Of a stretch of DNA of 64,000 nt, positions 27,531 to 36,556 are shown in pieces. Location: NCBI GenBank assembly GCA_017535315.1, contig JAFXUD010000002.1, positions 124,001 to 188,000 on the forward strand, read 5' to 3'. Numbering within the stretch: the first letter of the stretch is position 1; each line of letters starts with the position of its first letter. This stretch comes from Victivallales bacterium (lineage in GTDB: Bacteria > Verrucomicrobiota > Lentisphaeria > Oligosphaerales > Oligosphaeraceae). The notes below the pieces were generated by a model. The model had not been told where the DNA came from. It searched no databases and saw nothing but the letters and a program-made list of their open reading frames with translations. Made by a program: the position numbers and the translations under genes.

Positions 27531-29324
27531 TTGCCCCCCTTCTTTCCTACCTTGTTTACGAAAAGACTCACATTATTTCTTGCACGGCGAATCCGCAAGC
27601 ATTTTGCGGCAGGTGTCATCGTGTACCCTTTTGCGGCTGTGGTTGGCATCCTGACCGCCATATTTGCCCATCTGCTTCATCTTCTCCTGTTTTCCAATCT
27701 GGATTATGCGAATCTCATCTATGACTGGGGTAATTCACTAAGCTGGCGTATTTTTGCGGTGTTTTTGCTGCCGTTTGTAGGAGTTTTCCTCTCGTTTGTG
27801 TTCCAGAAGCTGCTGTGCGGCCCCCATTTCATCAAAAGCCTGGCTCCGCTTATTCTGAAGCTGGACCGCAACCGCGGGGACATTCCCTTCAAGGACATGT
27901 TTACGCACATCATCTCCAGTTCGCTTGCCGTCGGTTTCGGCGGGTCGGCTGGCCTAGAGGCACCTAGCGTCCTGACTGGTTCTGCTATTGGGGCCTGTGT
28001 CTCCCGCGCGTTCTTCATTCAGGGTATTCCCAGAAGCATGCTGGTCAGTTGCGGGGCTGCTGCTGCCATTTCCGCCGTCTTTCACAGCCCCATTGCAGCT
28101 GTCATGTTCGTGGTGGAGGCGCTTCTCCCTGAATTCACCATTCGTGCTTTGCTTCCCCCGTTGATTGCCAGTGCCTGCTCCTTTGCTTTCACGAAGCTGG
28201 TCTTTTTCTATGGGGCAGAAGGAGCTTTTTTCATGAATGCCATCGGCCCCTGGGGGGGACGTGATATGATAGCCGTCTTCTTCTGCGGCATCTTCACGGC
28301 GATTATTGGCGCGCTCATCATCAAAAGCACAGTGCGCGTGGGTGTATTGATGCATAAAATCCCGTCGCCCACACTTCGTTTTGCCGTTGGCTGCATGATC
28401 CTATGCCTTATTCTGCTGCTGTTTCCCATGCTACGCAGCCAGGGCTACGATTCAATCGAACAGCTTCTTATCGGCGATTCCACGGCTCTCACGGAGGCCC
28501 CCTATTTCTTGCGGCACCTTCCAAAGGCGGTCATTCCGTATCTTCTTCTGCTGGCTGTGTTTTTGCTGAAGCCCGTTGCCTCCTGCCTGACCATTGAGAA
28601 CGGCGACGGGGGCATCTTCGCGCCGACGATGTTCATCGGGGCCTTTGCGGGGTATTCCTTTGCTCAACTGTTCAATTGCCTTGGCATCGGTCACATCAAT
28701 GTTTGCAATTTTGCAGCCATCGGGATATGCGGCGTCTTTGCCACCGTCATGCGCTCCCCGCTGGCCGCGATTTTCCTGGTGGTGGAGACCACAGGCTGTT
28801 TCTCTCTTCTTGTTCCGCTGATGGTTGTGGCTGCCATCTCCACCATATTCGGGCGCATAATGGAACCCTATTCCATCTACAAGAAATCCCTGATTGCCCA
28901 GGGGCTTATCAGCGAAGACCCACTGGAGATGCGTCTCAAGCGGATTCCTGTCGGGCGTTGCTTTGTCAGCCCCTCCGTCGCTTTCACAAAGGAGATGCTT
29001 ATGGGGGAGGCCTTTGCGTGTGTCAAGAACTTGACGCCATCCTATGCGCTTAACTGCGTGCCTGTTCTGAATGCGGATGGCACGCTGGCGGGCCTCGTCC
29101 AGTTGACAGAGCTTTTCGACGTGACCGCCTACACCTCGGTGACAACAGTGGAGCAGGTGATGCACCAACCTGCCGCCTTTGTTCACGATACAGACACTCT
29201 GGACAAGGTCGTGGAGGTCATGAACAAGGCTAAGGCAAGCATCCTCCCTGTCCTCTACTTCGAGGACAACAAGTTCGTCGGCCTTGTCTCCAAGGAGAGC
29301 ATTTTTGACAAGTATTTGAGGTAA
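27531..29324 (+). CDS. ClC-type chloride channel/antiporter with CBS domains
   Basis: A 597-residue protein. The membrane part (about 20-440) keeps GGSAGLEAPS, where the Glu occupies the gating position of the usual GREGP motif, and ENGDGGIFAPTMFIGA, the GGxFxP motif. The first motif (GSGIP in E. coli ClcA) is replaced by CGPHFIKSLAP, as in several CBS-bearing bacterial members. The C-terminal 120 residues are a CBS pair (EQVMHQPAAFVHDTDTLDKV). The start is uncertain: TTG at 27531 has no ribosome site, and a downstream TTG or GTG is possible. Confidence 0.88.
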   Translation: MPPFFPTLFTKRLTLFLARRIRKHFAAGVIVYPFAAVVGILTAIFAHLLHLLLFSNLDYANLIYDWGNSLSWRIFAVFLLPFVGVFLSFVFQKLLCGPHFIKSLAPLILKLDRNRGDIPFKDMFTHIISSSLAVGFGGSAGLEAPSVLTGSAIGACVSRAFFIQGIPRSMLVSCGAAAAISAVFHSPIAAVMFVVEALLPEFTIRALLPPLIASACSFAFTKLVFFYGAEGAFFMNAIGPWGGRDMIAVFFCGIFTAIIGALIIKSTVRVGVLMHKIPSPTLRFAVGCMILCLILLLFPMLRSQGYDSIEQLLIGDSTALTEAPYFLRHLPKAVIPYLLLLAVFLLKPVASCLTIENGDGGIFAPTMFIGAFAGYSFAQLFNCLGIGHINVCNFAAIGICGVFATVMRSPLAAIFLVVETTGCFSLLVPLMVVAAISTIFGRIMEPYSIYKKSLIAQGLISEDPLEMRLKRIPVGRCFVSPSVAFTKEMLMGEAFACVKNLTPSYALNCVPVLNADGTLAGLVQLTELFDVTAYTSVTTVEQVMHQPAAFVHDTDTLDKVVEVMNKAKASILPVLYFEDNKFVGLVSKESIFDKYLR

Positions 29325-29349
29325 TTGCAACGATTAAAAGGAAACGAAT

Positions 29350-30408
29350 ATGGCAAACAGAGTTTTGAAGGTCGGCATTTGCGGGGTAGGGCGCATCGGT
29401 GGAAACCACGCGCAGGAAATCGGCAGTTTCCCTGATATGTTCCAGCTGGTGGCCTGCGCGGACACCGACCCGCAACGTCTGGTAAAGGAGGTGCCGCGCG
29501 AACTTGAAGGTGTGGCTAAATACCATTCCCTCGATGAGATGCTTCAGCATCCAGGCCTCGACATGGTGACCATTGGCATCCGCCATCCCGACCATGTCCC
29601 TGCCGCCATCAAGATCATGGAGGCTGGCAAAATCGCCGTCGTGGAGAAGCCTGTCGCCACAAGCGTCGCGGAGATGCAGAGGATGCTGGAGGTTGCCAAG
29701 GCGCATCCGCATTGCCTTTTCCTGCGGCACAACCGCCGTTTCGAACCTGCTTTTGTGAAGGCGAAGCAACTGATGGACACGGGGCTCATCGGTGATGTGC
29801 AGTACATCAAACTCTATAGGAGCGTCGGCTATTGCAGACGCAACGACTGGATGACCATGCCCGAATTCTATGGCGGCCTTCTCACCAACTGGGGGCCGCA
29901 TCTCATCGACCAGGCGCTGCGTTTCCTAGATTCGCCTGTCGTTGATATCTGGGCGGATGTGCGCCATGTCATATCCATCGGCGCAGGGGATGACCTCTTC
30001 AAGATTATCCTCAAGGCGAAGAACAACCGTGTCGCCGATATTGAGGTGGCGGGCTGCAACGCCATGCCAGGACGCGAGATGGAAATCATCGGCTCCAAGG
30101 GGACCATCGTCTATGAAAACGGCAAGATGACTGCACGTTACCTGGACCCCACCATTGCTCTGAAGAACGACCTCAAGCCGCATCCTGGACAGCCTCCCAA
30201 GAAATATGGCAATTTCGATGAGACGCTCAACTTCTTTACTTCCGAAGTAGAAGTCCCCCAGCTGTCCATGAGCGTTCTTTGGAAGCACCTCTACGACGAT
30301 GTCGTCAACGGCATTCCGACGCCGATTCGCCTGGAGGAGGGGCTTGAAGTGGTCAAAGTCACCGAAGAGGCTTTCCGCAGAAGCGGCTTCAAGCCTGCCA
30401 GAGTGTAG
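29350..30408 (+). CDS. Gfo/Idh/MocA oxidoreductase, inositol-dehydrogenase-like
   Basis: A 352-residue protein with an N-terminal Rossmann fold (GICGVGRIGGNHAQEI), the EKPVATS motif near residue 100, and a C-terminal domain with the NNRVADIEVAG and MEIIGSKGTIVYE strands. These enzymes oxidise or epimerise sugars and polyols with NAD(P). AAAAGGAAACGAAT precedes the ATG. It lies 25 bp after the ClC gene but probably belongs functionally with the M24-like and phosphotriesterase-like genes that follow. The substrate is not predictable from sequence. Confidence 0.88.
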   Translation: MANRVLKVGICGVGRIGGNHAQEIGSFPDMFQLVACADTDPQRLVKEVPRELEGVAKYHSLDEMLQHPGLDMVTIGIRHPDHVPAAIKIMEAGKIAVVEKPVATSVAEMQRMLEVAKAHPHCLFLRHNRRFEPAFVKAKQLMDTGLIGDVQYIKLYRSVGYCRRNDWMTMPEFYGGLLTNWGPHLIDQALRFLDSPVVDIWADVRHVISIGAGDDLFKIILKAKNNRVADIEVAGCNAMPGREMEIIGSKGTIVYENGKMTARYLDPTIALKNDLKPHPGQPPKKYGNFDETLNFFTSEVEVPQLSMSVLWKHLYDDVVNGIPTPIRLEEGLEVVKVTEEAFRRSGFKPARV

Positions 30409-30433
30409 CGACGAGGGTGCTTGATTTTTAGAA

Positions 30434-30514
30434 GGGACGGGAGGGACGGGAGGGACAGCAAATATCCTCAAGCGTTTTTGCTGTCCCTCCCGTCTCTCTC
30501 ATCCCTCCCGTCGC
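30434..30514. repeat. Solo GGGACGGGA hairpin repeat
   Basis: Three GGGACGGGA-type 9-mers, a loop with TATCCTCAAGCGTTTTTG, and the reverse-complement array. It follows the stop of the Gfo/Idh gene (TAGCGACGAGG), 25 bp downstream. Confidence 0.85.
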
Positions 30515-30603
30515 TTTAATCTTTTGCGCCGTTGCCACATCCTGTGCAGTTTGCTTTTGTCAAGATTGTGCTTATATTAAGGGACAATTGTCAAGCAGCT
30601 ATT

Positions 30604-30619
30604 GAAATGCATGCATTTC
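30604..30619. promoter_or_regulatory. 16-bp perfect palindrome upstream of the M24-like gene
   Basis: GAAATGCATGCATTTC is a perfect palindrome ending 31 bp before the ATG of the M24-like gene. It is placed like an operator. It also resembles the CGAAATGCGC/GCGCATTTCG core of the inverted repeats at 7959 and 25251, so it could instead be a repeat remnant. Confidence 0.4.
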
Positions 30620-30650
30620 GCAACTATTTCCGATGTAAGGAGAAAAGCAC

Positions 30651-31820
30651 ATGAGAATCTGTATTCCAGCCAGTGAATTCCAAGAACGGATTGTCCGCAT
30701 CCAGGCAGAGATGGAGCGGGAGAAGCTGGACGCCATTGCCGTCTATGGAGATGAATATCGCAAGGAGAATCTGCGGTACGTCTGCAATTTCTGGCCGATT
30801 TTCGAGCGTGGCATTTGCGTGATTCCAAAATGCGGCGAACCGACACTGGCAGGTGCGCCTGAAGGCGAGAGCTACGCGCGCGAGATGTCCGTGTGGAAGG
30901 ATTACCGCAACGTGAAGGAGTTTGCGTGTGTCTCCGTTCCCGAGGAGATCGACTATCCGCTGGCTACTTTTTCATCACTGAAGGAGATTCTCCAGGCGGC
31001 TCTGAAGGGCGGCAAGCGTCTTGGACTTGTCGGCGTGTGGGATATTCCCGCGCCCATTATGGACCGCCTCAAAGACGCCGTTTCTGGAGTGGAGATCATC
31101 GATGCGATGCCGTTGCTTGCACGTCTGCGCATTATCAAGTCCGCCAATGAAATCGCCTGTCTGAAGGAGGCGGGTCGCCAGGCCTGCGAGGGCTACAAGA
31201 AGCTATTGGAATACGCCGTTGACGGCAATCCCGAAACTATGGCGGCAGGCGCCGCAGAGGGCGCGGCACGCATGGCGGGTGCCGAGGACATCAATTTCAT
31301 GGTTTTCGGCTCTGGCAAGCGCACGGAGACGGTTATCGGACGCGCGACAAACAAGATTATGCGCAATGGTGAAATGCTGATGGCCGCGATGGCCGTGCAA
31401 TATGAAGGCTATGTCTCGACGGCGGAGTACCCGTTTGTCATTGGAAAGCCTAGCGACGAGCAGAAACGTTTCCTCAATGTGCTGTTCGAGGCGGCGAATG
31501 TCCAGCAGAACTATCTGAAAGCGGGCGTCATCGCAGGCGAAATGGTTCGCAAGGTCAAGGAGGTCTTCGCGCGCAATGGCATGACGCAATACGACCTCTA
31601 CCCGCCCATGCACGGCATCGGCCTTGCCGAGGCGGAATCTCCCTATCCCGATGGCGAGACGACCTATCCATTTGAAGCAGGCATGTGCGTCAACAGCGAC
31701 ATCAGCATCTGGGGACATCCCGCAGGCTCAAACCGCATCGAGGAGGGCTTTGTCATCACGGCAGAAGGGCCGCAGACCATTACGCCCTTCATCCGCGAAC
31801 TCGTCGCCAAGGGAATCTGA
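30651..31820 (+). CDS. M24-family (creatinase/Xaa-Pro peptidase fold) protein lacking metal ligands
   Basis: A 389-residue protein with the creatinase N-terminal domain (to about 150) and the pita-bread domain after it. H321 (MHGIGL) and E372 (TAEGPQ) are kept, but the two aspartates expected in the DxG..Y...DxTR stretch are replaced (MLMAAMAVQYEGYVSTAEY, 242-260), and the first Glu ligand appears as D350. Metal-dependent aminopeptidase action is therefore doubtful. Metal-free creatinase chemistry, or a lyase, is more compatible. AAGGAGAAAAGCAC gives a strong ribosome site. It lies 17 bp before the phosphotriesterase-like gene. Confidence 0.8.
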   Translation: MRICIPASEFQERIVRIQAEMEREKLDAIAVYGDEYRKENLRYVCNFWPIFERGICVIPKCGEPTLAGAPEGESYAREMSVWKDYRNVKEFACVSVPEEIDYPLATFSSLKEILQAALKGGKRLGLVGVWDIPAPIMDRLKDAVSGVEIIDAMPLLARLRIIKSANEIACLKEAGRQACEGYKKLLEYAVDGNPETMAAGAAEGAARMAGAEDINFMVFGSGKRTETVIGRATNKIMRNGEMLMAAMAVQYEGYVSTAEYPFVIGKPSDEQKRFLNVLFEAANVQQNYLKAGVIAGEMVRKVKEVFARNGMTQYDLYPPMHGIGLAEAESPYPDGETTYPFEAGMCVNSDISIWGHPAGSNRIEEGFVITAEGPQTITPFIRELVAKGI

Positions 31821-31837
31821 AATTGGGTTTCTGACAA

Positions 31838-32866
31838 ATGAGCGAGCTTTTCATCCATACAGTGTCGGGGGATGTCCCGACCTCGGCGTGCGGCATGGTG
31901 CTCTCCCACGAGCATCTGTTCATCGACCTCACGAACCAGGCGGCGCCAGGCGCATTGGACCGCGCTGTCGCACCTGGCGACCGTTCTGCGCTGATGCAGG
32001 ACCCGTACTCGATGCGGGATAATCTCTCCGTTGACGATTTTGACGGGGCTGTTGCAGAATGCGCGGAACTGAAAGCCTGCGGCTGCGACACAATCGTTGA
32101 CTGTACGACGGCACAGATTGGACGTGATGCGCAGCGTTTGCTTCGACTTTCACGTGAGGCTGGCATGAACATCGTCATGGGATGCGGCTACTACACCGCA
32201 GACACCCATGAGGACGCCTTCCGCAGGATGAGCGTCGATGCGGCAGCCGAAGTCATTCTCCGCGACTGCACCGACGGCGTGTGCGACGGCATCCGCGCGG
32301 GTGTCATCGGCGAGATTGGCACCAGTCGAGAGATATTTCCTGATGAGAAAAAGGCGCTTGTCGCCGCCGCAAAGGCGCAGAGGAAATGCGGCTTGGCTGT
32401 CCAGGTCCATATTTTCCCCTGGTCCGCTAATGGTCTGGAGGCAACGCGGATTCTCATGCAGAACGGTGTTGCACCTGAACGCATTGTCATCTGTCATTCG
32501 GACGTGGAACCAGATCGAGATTACATTCATGTCTTGCTGAAACTCGGCGTCTATGTCGAACTAGACAATTTCGGGAAGGAGTTCACGCCCAAGCCAGGCG
32601 GCTTTGCCGCAGGGCGTTTCATCCCTGATACCGAGCGTGTAGAACTGGCCGCGTGGATTATCCAGATGGGCTTTGAGAAGCAGTTGCTGCTCACCAACGA
32701 CATCTGTCTGAAATGCCTGCTTCGAAAGAACGGCGGCGCGGGGTATCGCCATATCTTCACGGAGATAGTGCCAATGCTGGAGGCGAAGGGGATTCCCGTA
32801 GATGTCGTGAAACGCCGCATTCTGCGTGACAATCCCTTGCGGATGCTTACGGGAGAGGGTGACTGA
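31838..32866 (+). CDS. Phosphotriesterase-related hydrolase
   Basis: A 342-residue amidohydrolase-fold protein. All expected binuclear metal ligands are present: HEH at 24-26 (VLSHEHLFID), a bridging Glu in GEIG in place of the carbamylated Lys, VHIF and ICHSD histidines, and LTND for the final Asp. Members of this family are usually lactonases or amide hydrolases rather than true phosphotriesterases. Paired with a Gfo/Idh dehydrogenase and a creatinase-fold protein, it could open a lactone or lactam in a sugar or amine catabolic route. That pathway is inference. Confidence 0.87.
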   Translation: MSELFIHTVSGDVPTSACGMVLSHEHLFIDLTNQAAPGALDRAVAPGDRSALMQDPYSMRDNLSVDDFDGAVAECAELKACGCDTIVDCTTAQIGRDAQRLLRLSREAGMNIVMGCGYYTADTHEDAFRRMSVDAAAEVILRDCTDGVCDGIRAGVIGEIGTSREIFPDEKKALVAAAKAQRKCGLAVQVHIFPWSANGLEATRILMQNGVAPERIVICHSDVEPDRDYIHVLLKLGVYVELDNFGKEFTPKPGGFAAGRFIPDTERVELAAWIIQMGFEKQLLLTNDICLKCLLRKNGGAGYRHIFTEIVPMLEAKGIPVDVVKRRILRDNPLRMLTGEGD

Positions 32867-32880
32867 AGGAGAAGCACTCA

Positions 32881-32946
32881 GTCCTGTCCCACGTCCCCCG
32901 TCCCATGTCCCCCGTCCCAAGTCCCCCGTCCCAAGTCCCCTGTCCT
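32881..32946. repeat. GTCCCRY heptamer array, single arm
   Basis: GTCCC followed by two-base variants (AC, CC, AT, AA) repeated about nine times in 7-mers. It starts 15 bp after the phosphotriesterase-like stop codon. No complementary arm is seen nearby. Confidence 0.8.
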
Positions 32947-33034
32947 GAAGGAAACAAGGCACAGTTTTTTCAATGTGGTGATTTGCATTTGTTCAAATTG
33001 ATAGTATATTTGTAAAATATTAATCTTGAGAACT

Positions 33035-33112
33035 GGGGTTGTAGCGCAATTTGGTTAGAGCATCGCCCTGTCACGGCGAAGGTCGCGGGTTCGACCCCCG
33101 TCAACCCCGCCA
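33035..33112 (+). tRNA. tRNA-Asp (GTC), first copy
   Basis: Acceptor stem GGGGTTG pairs with CAACCCC; D arm GCGC..GAGC; anticodon arm CGCCCTGTCACGGCG with anticodon GTC; T arm TCGCGGGTTCGACCCCCG; then G and an encoded CCA. 78 nt in total. Confidence 0.97.
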
Positions 33113-33137
33113 GTTTTTCAAGTTAATGCAAACAGCT

Positions 33138-33215
33138 GGGGTTGTAGCGCAATTTGGTTAGAGCATCGCCCTGTCACGGCGAAGGTCGCGGGTTCGACCC
33201 CCGTCAACCCCGCCA
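33138..33215 (+). tRNA. tRNA-Asp (GTC), second copy
   Basis: Identical in all 78 bases, including CCA, to the copy 103 bp upstream. The spacer between them is 25 bp and the flanks differ, so this is a true tandem duplication. Confidence 0.97.
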
Positions 33216-33230
33216 GCTAGTCTTTTACAA

Positions 33231-33260
33231 AGCCGCAGATTCGATTCTGCGGCTTTTTTG
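33231..33260 (+). terminator. Rho-independent terminator after the tRNA pair
   Basis: AGCCGCAGA (33231-33239), loop TTCGAT, TCTGCGGCT (33246-33254), then TTTTT. It ends the tRNA-Asp transcript. Confidence 0.92.
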
Positions 33261-33339
33261 TTGTCTGCGACTTGACAATAGTTGAAGCAGTGGTTATTTT
33301 TTGACATAGATACTCAATCACCATTCCCTAGGAGCAATT

Positions 33340-34584
33340 ATGTCAGAACGCATCAACATCTGTTTCATCGGCTGCGGAAGATTTGTCCGTAATTTCATTC
33401 CTCTTTTCAAGGCGCATCCCTTTGTGGAGAGCGTTTCTGTGTGCGATATCCTGAAGGACCGCGCGGATGCTTACGGGGCGGAGTTTGGTGTAAGCCGCGT
33501 CTTCTATGACTTCAACGACGTACTCAAGGACAGTAAAATCAACGCAGTTGCCATCTTCACGCAGCGCCAGCTTCACGCACCGCTCACCATCGCCGCGCTG
33601 AAGGCGGACAAGAATGTCTATAGCGCCGTGCCGACAGGGCTGACGGTGGAGGAGATACAGGAGATAGAGCAACTGGTGCGCGAAAAGCGGCTCATCTTCT
33701 CCAGCGGCGAGACAGGCGCCTACCGCGCATGTTCCGTCTTCTGCCGCAACAAGATACTCAGCGGCGAAATGAAGAACTTCGTCTATGGCGAGGCGCAGTA
33801 CAACCACGACATGCGCCATTTCTACGACAGTTACAAGCACTCGGGCGGCGAGGACTGGAAGAAGGTGGCGGGTTTCCCGCCGATGCTCTACCCGACCCAT
33901 TCCACCTCGATGATACTCTCCTGCCTGCCAGGCGTCTATGCCAAGAAGGTGGCCGCGTTCGGGTATCGTGAGAGGCAGGACACTGATATTTTCGGCGAGA
34001 ACGGGCAAAACTACTGGAACAACCCCTACTCGAACACCAGTGCCTTGCTACAGCTCTCCAACGGCGGTATCGCCCGCATCAGCGAAAACAGGCGCATTGG
34101 CTGGCACGCGCCGCAGTCCTACATCTCCAACTTCCATACGGAGACCGCCTCCTACGAGTTTTCCGTGATGCACCACTACTATTCGACATGGGATCCAGAA
34201 GATCCGAAGAAGATCATCCTGACGGAGGTCAGCGACCTGCTGAATCCGCCTGAGCTCCAGGCGCGCATCAACGACCCTGCGATGGTGCAGGAGTGTGGAC
34301 GGGGCTTCGGCTTCGTCATGACCTCGCCTATTCAGCCCCAGAAGCGCATCCCCAAAGAATTGGATGGTCTGCGGAATGGGCACAACGGCACCCACAAGTT
34401 CATGTGCGACGACTTCTGCCGCTCCGTCCAGACTGGCAAGCTCTCGCCCACCAACATCTGGCAGGCGGCCCGCTTCAACATCCCTGGCATCATCGCGCAC
34501 CAGTCCGCCATGCGGGACGGCGAGACGATGACCGTGCCAGACCTAGGCAATCCGCCCGCCGACTGGGAAGTCCTGCCGTTCTGA
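33340..34584 (+). CDS. Gfo/Idh/MocA family oxidoreductase
   Basis: A 414-residue protein. The Rossmann start is CFIGCGRFVRNFIPLF with INAVAIFTQRQLHAP after it; the usual EKP motif appears as SAVPTG, as in some sugar-utilisation members. The second domain contains YPTHSTSMILSCLPG and a long DDFCRSVQTGKLSP segment. Its length exceeds that of typical glucose-fructose oxidoreductase relatives. AGGAG lies 6 nt before the ATG. It forms a unit with the SGNH hydrolase and perhaps the AAC(3)-like gene. Confidence 0.85.
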   Translation: MSERINICFIGCGRFVRNFIPLFKAHPFVESVSVCDILKDRADAYGAEFGVSRVFYDFNDVLKDSKINAVAIFTQRQLHAPLTIAALKADKNVYSAVPTGLTVEEIQEIEQLVREKRLIFSSGETGAYRACSVFCRNKILSGEMKNFVYGEAQYNHDMRHFYDSYKHSGGEDWKKVAGFPPMLYPTHSTSMILSCLPGVYAKKVAAFGYRERQDTDIFGENGQNYWNNPYSNTSALLQLSNGGIARISENRRIGWHAPQSYISNFHTETASYEFSVMHHYYSTWDPEDPKKIILTEVSDLLNPPELQARINDPAMVQECGRGFGFVMTSPIQPQKRIPKELDGLRNGHNGTHKFMCDDFCRSVQTGKLSPTNIWQAARFNIPGIIAHQSAMRDGETMTVPDLGNPPADWEVLPF

Positions 34585-34626
34585 TGCTGCGCATTGTGTT
34601 TTGGGTTTATGCGAGAGGTTACAAAT

Positions 34627-35598
34627 ATGCTTGACATTCTTCCGTTTGTATATGGCGTTCATCATCTTGAAAAAACGCCAGGCGGGATTCTTCTGCATCG
34701 AATGAGTTCTGAACTGGAGACGTTCTATCATTACAATGATGCGGCGTTTATACGTGCGAACTGCGTCACTAATGTGCGTCTTCGCTTTCGTACCAACAGC
34801 AGGACGCTCTATTTGAAGTTTGTTTACGGGCCGTTTGCCCGTCCAATCAGTTGCGTGGATGTGCTGGTGGAAGGCGCGGAACCCCTCTGCGTGGATGTGG
34901 AGAAGGTGGAGGAAGGGTTTGCAAAGGAGCTTCCCTTGAGGACGAATGGCGAGATGCGGGATGTGCAGGTGAGTTTCCCGCATCTGGCGCAGATTATTTT
35001 GCAGGACATCAGGCTAGAGGAGGGTGCGTGCATTGAGGCATCCGCCCCGCTTAAGGGCAAAATGGTGTTTGTCGGCGATTCCATTTTCCAGGGGATGACC
35101 AGTTCCAGCGCGGAAAACAGTATTGAGGCAATCTTCGGCAGGAAACTGGGTTGCGACATTCACAACATCGCCGTGGGTGGAGCCGTCATGCAACCAGATG
35201 CCGTCAGACTTTCTCGTGCCGTGGGCGGCACGATGGTGGCGATCAACTTTGGTGTGAATGATTTTGCGCAGAGTATTCCAATGGCGGTTTTCGAGCAACG
35301 TACCCGTGACGTGGTGAGGCTGCTGGCGGAGGATGCTTCTAACCGCAAGCCATACGTTGTTGTCCCGATTCCTTTCCCAGGCGAAAACGGCCCGAACAAA
35401 GAGGGGCTTACCAGCGAAGACTACCGTAACTGCATCCGCAAGGCGGTAGCGGAATACCCCTGCATTACATTGGTCGAGGGAATGGAGTTCTACCCAAACG
35501 ACCGTAAGTACTTCATTGACAGTTGCCACCCGAACGATGCGGGAGCTGCAATTTATGCAGAGGGCTTTGTGAAGGCTGTCATGGGGCAGCATTGCTGA
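34627..35598 (+). CDS. SGNH/GDSL-family esterase with N-terminal beta domain
   Basis: A 323-residue protein from ATG 34627, with GAGAGG 10 nt upstream; in-frame starts at 34594 and 34609 precede or overlap that site. The second half is an SGNH hydrolase: block I VFVGDSIFQG (Ser), block II AVGG, block III GVND, block V DSCHPND with the Asp-His pair. The first 140 residues form a beta-sandwich, as in acetyl-esterases that trim carbohydrates. No signal peptide is seen. It lies 43 bp after the Gfo/Idh gene, consistent with sugar-ester metabolism. Confidence 0.85.
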   Translation: MLDILPFVYGVHHLEKTPGGILLHRMSSELETFYHYNDAAFIRANCVTNVRLRFRTNSRTLYLKFVYGPFARPISCVDVLVEGAEPLCVDVEKVEEGFAKELPLRTNGEMRDVQVSFPHLAQIILQDIRLEEGACIEASAPLKGKMVFVGDSIFQGMTSSSAENSIEAIFGRKLGCDIHNIAVGGAVMQPDAVRLSRAVGGTMVAINFGVNDFAQSIPMAVFEQRTRDVVRLLAEDASNRKPYVVVPIPFPGENGPNKEGLTSEDYRNCIRKAVAEYPCITLVEGMEFYPNDRKYFIDSCHPNDAGAAIYAEGFVKAVMGQHC

Positions 35599-35605
35599 TC
35601 TGAAA

Positions 35606-35725
35606 GGGACAGGAGCGACAGGAGAGACTGGAGGGACAGAGCAGGGTCCCTAACACTGTCCGCCGTCTCTCCTGTCCCTCTTGTCTCTCCTGTCCCTCCC
35701 GTCGCTCCTATCCCTCCTGTCCCTT
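35606..35725. repeat. Solo GGGACGGGA-type hairpin, diverged
   Basis: The left array GGGACAGGAGCGACAGGAGA and onward pairs with a longer right array of GTCTCTCCTGTCCCTCTT type repeats; the loop lies near 35640-35660. It starts 8 bp after the SGNH hydrolase stop and ends 25 bp before the AAC(3) ATG. The right arm has expanded relative to the left. Confidence 0.85.
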
Positions 35726-35749
35726 TAGGTATTAATTCGGAGAACCACG

Positions 35750-36556
35750 ATGCATACTTTCAAAACACTGACAAACGATTTGGAGAAATCAGGTCTGAAG
35801 CGGGATGACGCCATCCTCATCCACTCGTCCATGAAGTCCATCGGGGAGGTGGAGGGGAGGGCCGACACTGTGCTGGATGTCCTGATGGATTATTTTGGCA
35901 AGGAGGGGCTGTTAGTGTTTCCCACGCTGACCTGGAGCAACGTGAACGCCGACCAGCCGATATTCGACGTTCGGAATACGCCTTCTGTCGTAGGCATCCT
36001 GCCGCAACTGTTCCGCCAGCGCCCCAACGTCTGGCGCTCTCTGCATCCCACTCACTCCGTTGCGGCGTATGGTCCAGAGGCGATTCCGTTTGTGGAGGGG
36101 CATGAGCGTTCGGATACCCCTGCAAACAGCTTCTCTCCTTGGCGAAAACTGATTCTTGCCAAGGCGAAAATCATGTTCCTGGGAGCGGCGATTTCCCATA
36201 ACACCTTCTTGCACGGCGTGGAGGAGTGGGGCGACGCCGATGACGACATCTGCGAGAATGTGCAGGAGCTTTATGTGGTTGACTATAATGGTGTCAAGCG
36301 CCCTTGCTTCCAGCATCGTCACACAGGTGGACATTCAGGCTTCTACGATCGCTTGGCGGAGCACTTCAAATACATCGGCGCCTGGTCGGAATGCACTTTC
36401 GGCGATGCGCACTGCATCATTTTGGACGCACCGAAAATCGCTCGCTACGTTATTTCTGTCCTGGCAAAATACCCTGCAGCCTTCACGAAAAAGTGGAACG
36501 AGACCCACCCCACCTTCTTCCAGGACATCTACAGAGAACTGACGGAAAGGGTGTAA
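35750..36556 (+). CDS. AAC(3)-family N-acetyltransferase-like protein
   Basis: A 268-residue protein of the aminoglycoside 3-N-acetyltransferase (antibiotic_NAT) fold: LIHSSMKSIG at the start, VFPTLTWSN, HPTHSVAAYG with the conserved His, and HNTFLHGVEE. Members outside resistance plasmids often act on sugar amines or other amines, so a resistance role should not be assumed. It uses acetyl-CoA. Downstream of a Gfo/Idh dehydrogenase and an esterase, an amino-sugar substrate is plausible. The CGACGACG hairpin begins on the base after its TAA. Confidence 0.87.
   Translation: MHTFKTLTNDLEKSGLKRDDAILIHSSMKSIGEVEGRADTVLDVLMDYFGKEGLLVFPTLTWSNVNADQPIFDVRNTPSVVGILPQLFRQRPNVWRSLHPTHSVAAYGPEAIPFVEGHERSDTPANSFSPWRKLILAKAKIMFLGAAISHNTFLHGVEEWGDADDDICENVQELYVVDYNGVKRPCFQHRHTGGHSGFYDRLAEHFKYIGAWSECTFGDAHCIILDAPKIARYVISVLAKYPAAFTKKWNETHPTFFQDIYRELTERV

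Noticed and set aside
33035-33215. Assembly artefact behind the twin tRNA-Asp genes
   Set aside because: The copies are identical but their flanks differ and a single terminator follows, as in natural tandem duplication.
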